DNA of 6,209 nt from the NCBI GenBank assembly GCA_003694965.1, contig RFJG01000003.1, forward strand, positions 1 to 6,209, in the 5' to 3' direction. The notes under the pieces are model-generated. The model saw nothing but the letters and a program-made list of their open reading frames with translations. It had not been told where the DNA came from and searched no databases. Both the position numbers and the translations under genes were made by a program. Source of the stretch: Methanobacteriota archaeon (GTDB lineage: Archaea; Micrarchaeota; Micrarchaeia; Anstonellales; J096). Within the stretch, counting starts at the first letter, position 1, and every line of letters begins with the position of its first letter. This document shows, one piece after another, positions 1 through 4,809 of this stretch.

Positions 1-586
1 GGAATATAGTAGTAGAGACCTCTACCGATGTTGGAATCCCCACTTCTCTATTTGAATATAAGTCAAGTATAAAGGCGTAAAAAGAACGTGAGAGTTTTTC
101 CTTTCCCTTAGCAGTGGCTTCGTTGTATTTAATTAAGACTTCCGAGATTAATTTTTCCATAGCTTTATTATTAAAATGCCTGACTACTTTCTCAATAGTT
201 CTAAACTTCTTCTCAGGTATTAATCCAGACGACCTTGCCTCATCCAAAAGCTGAGCAATGTCACTTGCTTGTTCATCATTCCTTAGAATAGCAGCTAAGT
301 TTGCGATGACATTACTTGCCAAGACTTCCGCAAAATAAGTCTTACCAGTCCCTGGGGGCCCTACAAGGAAGGGGATATTCCTAACAATAGAGTAGTCATC
401 CTTAGCAGAATGCATGCTCAGGAGATGGATCATAAAAGAAAGTGAAAGTGCAGTGTTGCCCGCTTTTTCCACAGGGACATAGGAAATGCTCTTAATGAGT
501 TGGTGGGCAGAAAGAGTGGCTTGGTCGGAAAACTCCTTATGGGATGTCTTCTCCTCAGTTCTTGTTACTTCTTTTTTCAACGCCAT
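1..586 (-). CDS. AAA-type P-loop ATPase, N-terminal part (runs off the left edge)
   Basis: An open frame of 195 codons starts at ATG 586-584 and reaches position 1 without a stop, so the C-terminal part lies outside the window. A Walker A motif, GPPGTGKT, occupies residues 76-83 and is preceded by the hydrophobic strand IPFLV, as in AAA+ ATPases. The first 70 residues are a helical N-terminal region. After Walker A there are over 100 mostly helical, charged residues (about 95-165) with no clear Walker B; AFILDL at 171-176 is a weak candidate lacking the second acidic residue. This Walker A to B distance is longer than in MoxR or ordinary AAA+ proteins and suggests an insertion. The start is 9 nt after the stop of the 167-residue gene, with a GGGGAT ribosome site 3 nt before ATG, so the two are probably one operon. 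ATP binding is well supported; the substrate is unknown. Confidence 0.8.
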   Translation of the reverse strand, partial: MALKKEVTRTEEKTSHKEFSDQATLSAHQLIKSISYVPVEKAGNTALSLSFMIHLLSMHSAKDDYSIVRNIPFLVGPPGTGKTYFAEVLASNVIANLAAILRNDEQASDIAQLLDEARSSGLIPEKKFRTIEKVVRHFNNKAMEKLISEVLIKYNEATAKGKEKLSRSFYAFILDLYSNREVGIPTSVEVSTTIF

Positions 587-595
587 GTTATCCCC

Positions 596-1099
596 TTAAG
601 CAACATCACCATAAAAGACAGGAGACTCTTCTTTTTCAGCACCTTCCTCTGGCTTTCCAGATGTGAATTCATCTAATGCAGAATAAAAGGTTTGCATATC
701 TTCTGCTTTTATGTGCCTATCATATGATAAGGCAATTTTCACTGCTTCATCCAACGACATCCCTTCCTCAATCTTATCTTTAAGGAATGAAGAAAATTGG
801 GATTTCTTCGTTGATAAGTAGGTAAGGAAATTAACAACTTCCTCGTCTTTGATCATTTTTAAGTGAATAGCACTTAACAATAAGGCAACCTCAGCATTAG
901 CATTTTTACCGATTTCTTCTCCCTTTTCCTTAAAATATCGTAGAGATGAGTAAAGGAGAGTAAATTTCTCAGGGGAGTCCAGCCTATCCTTGGCATAATC
1001 TAAAAAAGGCTGGAAATTCTTTGCCTTAGCATAGAATTTGTTCTGTTTGAGGCCACTAGCAACAGCAGCCCTTACTTTCATACAAGGTCCTTTTGCCAT
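596..1099 (-). CDS. Hypothetical acidic helical protein, partner of the ATPase
   Basis: This 167-residue protein is not recognised. It has no signal peptide or membrane segment and is predicted from its composition to be almost wholly alpha-helical. The N-terminus is basic (MKVRAAVASGLKQNKFYAKAK). Amphipathic helices follow at about 30-60, 70-97 and 100-145. The last 20 residues form a Glu-rich, probably disordered tail. The start at 1099 is well supported: an AGGTGGT ribosome site lies 5 nt upstream and a TTTATAAA box at a distance that gives a leader of about 14 nt; Met7 is a less likely start. The stop is 9 nt before the ATPase start, so the two are probably co-transcribed, and this protein may be an adaptor, substrate or regulator of that ATPase. 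That role is inferred from context only. Confidence 0.8.
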   Translation of the reverse strand: MAKGPCMKVRAAVASGLKQNKFYAKAKNFQPFLDYAKDRLDSPEKFTLLYSSLRYFKEKGEEIGKNANAEVALLLSAIHLKMIKDEEVVNFLTYLSTKKSQFSSFLKDKIEEGMSLDEAVKIALSYDRHIKAEDMQTFYSALDEFTSGKPEEGAEKEESPVFYGDVA

Positions 1100-1104
1100 G
1101 AATA

Positions 1105-1143
1105 ACCACCTATTAAAAGATTATATATGCATCAATTTATAAA
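1105..1143 (-). promoter_or_regulatory. TATA-like box and ribosome site of the 167-residue gene
   Basis: The octamer TTTATAAA (1136-1143) is centred about 26 nt before an inferred transcription start near 1113. AGGTGGT (1111-1105) is a strong archaeal Shine-Dalgarno match, 5 nt from the ATG. It implies a promoter for the 167-residue gene and ATPase separate from that of dph2, which ends 61 nt upstream. A second AT-rich stretch at 1120-1129 is a weaker alternative that would give a leaderless message. Confidence 0.55.
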
Positions 1144-1160
1144 CATAATGGGCAGAGGGC

Positions 1161-2078
1161 CTATTTAGGGGCCATCGCTGAGAGTTGCTCAAAAAGCTCT
1201 CCCACTAAGTCCATACCTAAGACGGGCTTCCCAAAACGGTCGTGATCATCGGCCAAACGGGGGCAGGCAGTGTTAATAAAAACATCTATGCCTTGGAAAT
1301 TACCAACGCTCTCAGGAGAGAGTTCATTAGCAACTAAGAGGACTGTTTTCTTACCAAAGGAAGCCAGCTTTTTCTTTGTGTTAAGAGCAAAGGAAAGAGA
1401 GAATTGACCGGGCTTAGTGCTCACTAATATTGCTATTGTCTCTGCTTCTATGGCTGCTGCCAGAGCTGCCCTTCTCTTCCTTAAGCGCTTCTTTATTATG
1501 TCGTTTATGAGAGTTGCCTTTCCATCATAAGGATTGAAAACATAGACTGGAACGCTCGGCACTTTTGATATGGCAGTTGCGTGAAAAAGGCCGTCAGCTA
1601 TTGTAATTATTGCGTCAACGCCCTCCTGGAAATGAGAACCATCCTCACAACCCAATAAGTGGCCAGGCTCTGCTGCTAGATGGCCTTCCTTATAGACTAC
1701 TTTTACTTGGAGTTCCTCCAACCTCTTTACGATGTCCTTGAATTGGTGCATATGTTGCACGGTTGCGTTGAGTGAAATGCTCCTAAATCCTTTGTCCTTT
1801 ACAAATGAAAGGAGTTTTTCAATGACAGCTGGAGAGATGTCAATATAGAAGGGAACATACTCCACCTCTATGTCAAGAACCTTTTTTATGAATGGATAAT
1901 GTCCATAGTGTATTATCTTATCTGCCCTTATGTGCCTTGCCTCATCCAAGCAAAGGTCGCAGGCACCATAGCAAGGGCTGGCTGAGATAAAGACCTCATT
2001 GCCATCAGCTTCCAACTTAGCAGCATAATCCAAAGCATATCTCTTGAGCCCTTCTGGAAATTGCAAAAGAATCCTCAT
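1161..2078 (-). CDS. dph2: 2-(3-amino-3-carboxypropyl)histidine synthase (archaeal Dph2)
   Basis: Dph2 catalyses the first step of diphthamide synthesis. A homodimer with an unusual [4Fe-4S] cluster cleaves S-adenosylmethionine and transfers the 3-amino-3-carboxypropyl group to a histidine of translation elongation factor 2. From Met at 2078 the protein is 305 residues. The three family motifs with the cluster cysteines are all present: YGACD (Cys40), LLGCEDG (Cys144) and NTACPR (Cys272). LLQFPEGLK at the N-terminus and QHMHQ near residue 110 also match the family. Two extra cysteines, Cys36 and Cys43, flank the first motif. The protein is shorter than Pyrococcus Dph2 (about 340 residues), lacking an N-terminal helix and a C-terminal tail. 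In-frame TTG 2096 and ATG 2093 are possible starts; 2078 is preferred because GTGGT lies 3 nt before it and the TATA-like box would place transcription start near 2089. Confidence 0.95.
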   Translation of the reverse strand: MRILLQFPEGLKRYALDYAAKLEADGNEVFISASPCYGACDLCLDEARHIRADKIIHYGHYPFIKKVLDIEVEYVPFYIDISPAVIEKLLSFVKDKGFRSISLNATVQHMHQFKDIVKRLEELQVKVVYKEGHLAAEPGHLLGCEDGSHFQEGVDAIITIADGLFHATAISKVPSVPVYVFNPYDGKATLINDIIKKRLRKRRAALAAAIEAETIAILVSTKPGQFSLSFALNTKKKLASFGKKTVLLVANELSPESVGNFQGIDVFINTACPRLADDHDRFGKPVLGMDLVGELFEQLSAMAPK

Positions 2079-2081
2079 ATT

Positions 2082-2119
2082 ACCACTTTCCATCAATTAA
2101 GCAGGGACTTGTTTAAAAA
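2082..2119 (-). promoter_or_regulatory. TATA-like box and ribosome site of dph2
   Basis: TTTTTAAA (2119-2112) is a TATA-like box that places transcription start at about 2089. GTGGT (2086-2082) follows within the short leader, 3 nt before ATG 2078. The geometry of a very short leader beginning at the ribosome site matches the 167-residue and GS-like genes in this window. Confidence 0.45.
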
Positions 2120-2224
2120 GCTGTCACTTCTCCGCCTTTTATCAAAAGGTCGGCCAAAATTCTAGATAGGCTAGCGCCATCTTCAATTAGTTGCATTCCG
2201 ACATCTATATGCAGAAGGGAGGTA

Positions 2225-2245
2225 GTAGGAACCGTAGGTTCCTAC
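2225..2245. repeat. Perfect 9-bp inverted repeat with 3-nt loop
   Basis: The arms are GTAGGAACC (2225-2233) and GGTTCCTAC (2237-2245), exact reverse complements around a GTA loop. It lies in non-coding sequence between the tRNA and dph2, 18 nt from the hairpin that touches the tRNA. It could be a second terminator, part of a small RNA or a dispersed palindromic element. GGAACC of its left arm could also pair with GGTTCC at 2260-2265, so an alternative fold exists. Confidence 0.6.
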
Positions 2246-2262
2246 ATGAGATAGTTTTTGGT

Positions 2263-2285
2263 TCCGCTTTTTCCTAAAAAGCGGA
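2263..2285 (-). terminator. Hairpin and T5 run directly after the tRNA
   Basis: A 10-bp perfect stem with a 3-nt loop (arms TCCGCTTTTT and AAAAAGCGGA on the plus strand) begins at the base next to the tRNA discriminator. Read with the tRNA, five T residues (2280-2276) occur 6-10 nt after its 3' end, which fits archaeal oligo-T termination. The structure is symmetrical, so it has a T5 run on both strands. The stem itself is seen; the terminator role is inferred. Confidence 0.5.
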
Positions 2286-2358
2286 TGGGCCCGCCAGGAT
2301 TTGAACCTGGGATCTTCCGCTTGTAAGGCGGACGTCTTAACCACTCGACTACGGGCCC
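2286..2358 (-). tRNA. tRNA-Val, anticodon UAC
   Basis: A complete cloverleaf can be drawn. The acceptor stem GGGCCCG pairs with CGGGCCC over seven G-C pairs, the D stem is GTC/GAC, the anticodon stem is TCCGC/GCGGA with loop CTTACAA, and the T arm is CCAGG-TTCAAAT-CCTGG. The anticodon TAC (2325-2323) reads GUA valine codons. The discriminator is A at 2286 and the following bases are TCC, so CCA is not encoded and is added after transcription. There is no intron. The gene is 73 nt with the discriminator. Confidence 0.97.
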
Positions 2359-2384
2359 TTGCTTTTTTGTATTGTTGGCACAAT

Positions 2385-2393
2385 ATTTAAAAT
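2385..2393 (-). promoter_or_regulatory. TATA-like box of tRNA-Val
   Basis: TTTTAAATA on the minus strand is centred about 30 nt before the tRNA 5' end, which puts transcription start a few bases upstream of the mature tRNA. It is divergent from the promoter of the AbiEii-like gene, with about 30 nt between the two boxes. Confidence 0.5.
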
Positions 2394-2423
2394 AGTAGCT
2401 CTAAGTTAGAAAGTAGGCATATA

Positions 2424-2431
2424 TTTATAAA
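2424..2431 (+). promoter_or_regulatory. TATA-like box of the AbiEii-like gene
   Basis: TTTATAAA is centred about 27 nt before ATG 2455. There is no Shine-Dalgarno-like sequence in the AT-rich stretch before the ATG, so transcription probably starts at or next to the start codon and the message is leaderless. Confidence 0.55.
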
Positions 2432-2454
2432 CACTATTAACCACAAATATTAAC

Positions 2455-3303
2455 ATGCCATTATATTTTTCAGATGACATAATAAAAGTCCACAAAACAA
2501 GAGTTATAAGAAAGGAGGCTATGAAAAAAACTCTGGCAGCAATATCAAAGGATGAGGAATTAAAAAGAGAACTGGCTCTTTTTGGTGGAGGCCTCCTATA
2601 CTTACTGAAAGGAAGCGGTCGTTCAACATCAGACCTAGATTTTACTCCAACACAGAAAATAAGTAAGGAAATAGGAGTGAAGCTTGCTGAAAGGATAGAG
2701 AGGCTTATGCCTTCTCTTGGCTTTATAGATGTTAGGAGGAAACTCAATGGAAACCAGAACAGAATTAAGGCAAAAATACCCTTAGAAGGTTTTGAGAACG
2801 GCATAGCCATAAGTGTTGAGTTCTCCTCACGTGGTTACTCTGTTTTCCAGCTTAGGAACTACTTGGTTCCAACAGCAGAAGGCTTGGAAATACTCGGGGA
2901 GCATTTATATGAGATAGCTTGCGATAAACTAACAGCTTCAATATGGAGGAGCGAAAATAGGAGGAAGGGCTTGGGATACAAGCCCTCGGATGTTTATGAC
3001 ATCTATTTTATACAGGCAATCATAGGGAATATACTTGATTTTGATCTTGAAGAAATAAGAAGTGGAGAATCAAAGGATGTTGGGGACATATTGGATGCAA
3101 TAATCCTAAAAGGAAGTATATTCGGAATGGATTTGAGGAGGAAAGATGTGTGGGAAAGGCTCGCCTCCTTAGAGGTTGATGAGGAGATAGTCGATAAAAA
3201 CATAAAGAAGAATATAGACCTCAACACATATATGCAGTTATCTCTCGGGAATATCGTTGATTATTGGCATTTCCTCATAGAGGAGCTAAAAAGGATCGCC
3301 TGA
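2455..3303 (+). CDS. Nucleotidyltransferase of the AbiEii/AbiGii toxin family
   Basis: This 282-residue protein has the layout of the AbiEii nucleotidyltransferase family. Residues 43-63 read FGGG, LLYLLKG and TSDLDFT, the GG(x)nDLD signature, with Asp60 and Asp62 as likely metal ligands. Glu122 in ISVEF is the probable third acidic residue. Residues 149-185 match the second family block: an EHLYEIACDKLTA segment followed by DVYDIYF, whose Lys158 and Asp179 correspond to conserved family positions. In type IV toxin-antitoxin and abortive-infection systems such proteins transfer nucleotides and are toxic, with AbiEi as antitoxin; MenT-type members modify tRNA acceptor ends. No AbiEi-like gene flanks it: the upstream neighbour is tRNA-Val and the downstream one a convergent GS-like gene. 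Toxin, defence or housekeeping roles are therefore all open. Family assignment is firm; substrate is unknown. Confidence 0.85.
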   Translation: MPLYFSDDIIKVHKTRVIRKEAMKKTLAAISKDEELKRELALFGGGLLYLLKGSGRSTSDLDFTPTQKISKEIGVKLAERIERLMPSLGFIDVRRKLNGNQNRIKAKIPLEGFENGIAISVEFSSRGYSVFQLRNYLVPTAEGLEILGEHLYEIACDKLTASIWRSENRRKGLGYKPSDVYDIYFIQAIIGNILDFDLEEIRSGESKDVGDILDAIILKGSIFGMDLRRKDVWERLASLEVDEEIVDKNIKKNIDLNTYMQLSLGNIVDYWHFLIEELKRIA

Positions 3304-3306
3304 GTG

Positions 3307-4668
3307 CTATAGATGGAAATATGCAGCGTAATCAAAGTTGGATGGCATACTCTGGCTGTCCTTGAACTCTTGTAGCTTTAACTCCGTGTAATTATATACT
3401 ATGTCGGTGGAGAACACTCCCTTGAGATAGTCGTTGTCGCTTTCAAGCTCTGATATAGCCTCTATTAGTGTCTTTGGCAAATCGTGGACTTTCTTCCTCC
3501 TTCTCTGGCCCTCACTCAATATGAGTGGGCTTTCTTTTAGTATGTTAGGCTCTGTTTTCTTTTTTAGGCCATCAACACCTGCAGCCAATACAGAAGCTAA
3601 GGCAAAATAAGGGTTGGCTAGAGGGTCGGGGAAAGTTAACTCAAAATTGTAATCTGTTGGAGTAGCGTCGTGGATGAGGACTGCATTATACTTGTCATTT
3701 TTGCCAGCCGATGTGAACTTGTGAGAAATGGCGAGCCTCTTGTAGGAGTTCACTGTTGGGTTGGTGAAGAAGGCAAGAGACCTCGCATGCTCTAATATGC
3801 CACCTATGAAATAGCGGGCCTTCTGAGATAAGAAAAGCTCATCATCACTGTCATAGAAGACATTCGTTCCCTTGACAAATGAGGCTATTGAAAACTTGTA
3901 ATCGTTGGGAGCATCATTAGCGAATGGCAATGCCATAAATGTTGGGATGGCCACATTGACTATGCCAACCGCTCTTGCCGCCATCTTGAGAGTTGCCAAT
4001 GCGTGCGCTGCCATATGAGCTGGCATCTCATCAAAAGTCATTACTTGTTGTGAATTATTAGCCCTGCCGTGGCCGTGGGAGAAGACAGACATATTAAAGA
4101 AGTTGGTTAGCACATCAGCTATCTGCTGCCTTATGCCGCTGTAGCTATCTGCTGGCTCAGAAGCATGTGAGAGGGTTGCTTGGTTCCTTATAGCAACGTG
4201 GTTCCAAGGGGCTTCTTTTGTAGGTATCTCCACACTCTTCCTCGCATCGCTTGACTCTATAGAAGAGCCATCGGACATATAGAAATTAATGCTCTGTTTT
4301 ACGGAAGGGAGTTCCTTAAGCTCTGCCTTGAAAAGTTGCTCAGCTCTCTCCACAGTGTAAGTAACATCCTTGAGGTAGCGCTCCTTGTTGCTCGTCTTTA
4401 TGGAGCATATGAACCTGTCCGTAGCATCATTCCAGGGAAGAGTGCCGTATGTATCAGCTAAAGGCATGAGAGAGAAGGTCTCCTCATAGACCTCATTAAA
4501 AGTGTCCGACAAATCGTGGAATGTAAAACCAGAATCGAATTTAAGCGTATTTATGGAAGAGGAAGTAACTGTCCTGCTCCTCAATACACCATAAAGGTCT
4601 GGAAAATGAAGCTGTACCCACCTCGTCTGCTTGCTCCTAAGTTTTTCTATAGCGTCCTGTGCCAACAT
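3307..4668 (-). CDS. Glutamine-synthetase-fold protein lacking catalytic residues (probable pseudoenzyme)
   Basis: This 453-residue protein matches type I glutamine synthetase over its full length: a beta-grasp start (WVQLHFPDLYGVLRSR, 17-32), the LMPLADTYGTLPW segment (68-79), YFIGGILEHARSL (286-298), TNPTVNSYKRL (302-312), FPDPLANPYFAL (346-357), LAAGVDGL (361-368) and a DLPKTLIEAI segment (396-405). The catalytic motifs have changed. The ExE metal site is NFY (128-130). The HHE and GQxE region reads HGHGRANNSQQVM (198-210). The GSGMHxH loop is NDYKFSIAS (255-263). NRSAxIR reads KYNAVLIH (326-333), and the ExR before PDP is ELT (343-345), keeping only Glu343. Amide synthesis is therefore unlikely; a regulatory, scaffold or binding role is inferred. 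GGTGAT lies 3 nt before the ATG. There is no frameshift or internal stop, which argues against decay. Confidence 0.9.
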   Translation of the reverse strand: MLAQDAIEKLRSKQTRWVQLHFPDLYGVLRSRTVTSSSINTLKFDSGFTFHDLSDTFNEVYEETFSLMPLADTYGTLPWNDATDRFICSIKTSNKERYLKDVTYTVERAEQLFKAELKELPSVKQSINFYMSDGSSIESSDARKSVEIPTKEAPWNHVAIRNQATLSHASEPADSYSGIRQQIADVLTNFFNMSVFSHGHGRANNSQQVMTFDEMPAHMAAHALATLKMAARAVGIVNVAIPTFMALPFANDAPNDYKFSIASFVKGTNVFYDSDDELFLSQKARYFIGGILEHARSLAFFTNPTVNSYKRLAISHKFTSAGKNDKYNAVLIHDATPTDYNFELTFPDPLANPYFALASVLAAGVDGLKKKTEPNILKESPLILSEGQRRRKKVHDLPKTLIEAISELESDNDYLKGVFSTDIVYNYTELKLQEFKDSQSMPSNFDYAAYFHL

Positions 4669-4671
4669 AAC

Positions 4672-4706
4672 ATCACCAAGGCAATAACGGTCTTAGGCTT
4701 TATAAA
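4672..4706 (-). promoter_or_regulatory. TATA-like box and ribosome site of the GS-like gene
   Basis: TTTATAAA (4706-4699), inside the palindrome CTTTATAAAG, places transcription start near 4676. The ribosome site GGTGAT (4677-4672) is 3 nt before ATG 4668 and would sit at or almost at the 5' end of the message. The box lies just beyond the 3' end of the box C/D sRNA candidate on the same strand. Confidence 0.55.
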
Positions 4707-4711
4707 GGTTT

Positions 4712-4778
4712 ATATCAGATCGCCTATCAATCATCATAGCAACTTTGTTGCTCAGGGATCACTTTCCTTCATCACTAC
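4712..4778 (-). ncRNA. Box C/D small RNA candidate (2'-O-methylation guide)
   Basis: All four boxes appear in order on the minus strand: C GTGATGA (4775-4769), a 13-nt guide (4768-4756), D' CTGA (4755-4752), a 14-nt linker (4751-4738), C' ATGATGA (4737-4731), a 12-nt guide (4730-4719) and D CTGA (4718-4715). Guide lengths of about 12 nt are the hallmark of archaeal C/D sRNAs, which guide fibrillarin to the target nucleotide pairing with the fifth base before D or D'. The linker folds into a perfect GCAAC-AAA-GTTGC hairpin. The terminal stem is only 2-3 bp. The ends given are estimates; the core is 4715-4775. A TATA-like box centred at 4803 predicts a start near 4777. The gene lies between the GS-like and RNA ligase genes. 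The methylation targets are unknown. Confidence 0.75.
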
Positions 4779-4788
4779 TTTTATTAAT
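4779..4788 (+). promoter_or_regulatory. Possible TATA-like box of the RNA ligase gene
   Basis: TTTTATTAAT is centred about 26 nt before ATG 4810, the spacing expected for a leaderless message. It overlaps the predicted 5' end of the oppositely oriented C/D sRNA. No separated Shine-Dalgarno site precedes the ATG (AAAAGGT directly abuts it), which supports leaderless initiation. Confidence 0.4.
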
Positions 4789-4799
4789 GTTGGCCACTC

Positions 4800-4806
4800 T
4801 TTAAAA
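4800..4806 (-). promoter_or_regulatory. TATA-like box of the box C/D sRNA
   Basis: TTTTAAA on the minus strand is centred 26-27 nt upstream of position 4777, two bases before box C, as expected for an independently transcribed sRNA. It ends 3 nt short of the ligase start codon at 4810, so factors bound here would cover the first codons of the ligase gene. Confidence 0.45.
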
Positions 4807-4809
4807 GGT

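Noticed and set aside
1..586. MoxR family assignment of the ATPase
   Set aside because: Walker A fits, but the expected Walker B spacing is absent in the visible part, so the family cannot be named.
1158..1173. GC-rich inverted repeat at the dph2 stop codon
   Set aside because: The stem needs a bulge and a two-base loop, and no T run follows, so it is not a convincing terminator.
2234..2236. Hairpin loop GTA complementary to the neighbouring tRNA anticodon TAC
   Set aside because: A three-base match is expected often by chance and nothing else supports a T-box-like or anticodon-sensing element, which is also not known in archaea.
2183..2383. 66-codon minus-strand ORF across the tRNA
   Set aside because: It reads through tRNA-Val and both hairpins; the translation is the tRNA sequence and has no ribosome site.
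2286..2454. tRNA-targeted integration site (att) of a mobile element
   Set aside because: No second copy of the tRNA 3' end and no integrase gene occur in the window.
2406..2810. 134-codon minus-strand ORF
   Set aside because: Shadow of the AbiEii-like gene, covering its promoter and conserved catalytic block on the other strand.
3003..3227. 74-codon minus-strand ORF
   Set aside because: Ser/Phe-rich shadow inside the AbiEii-like gene.
4516..4809. 98-codon N-terminal extension of the RNA ligase frame
   Set aside because: It lies antisense to the GS-like gene and across the sRNA; ligase homology begins only after ATG 4810.
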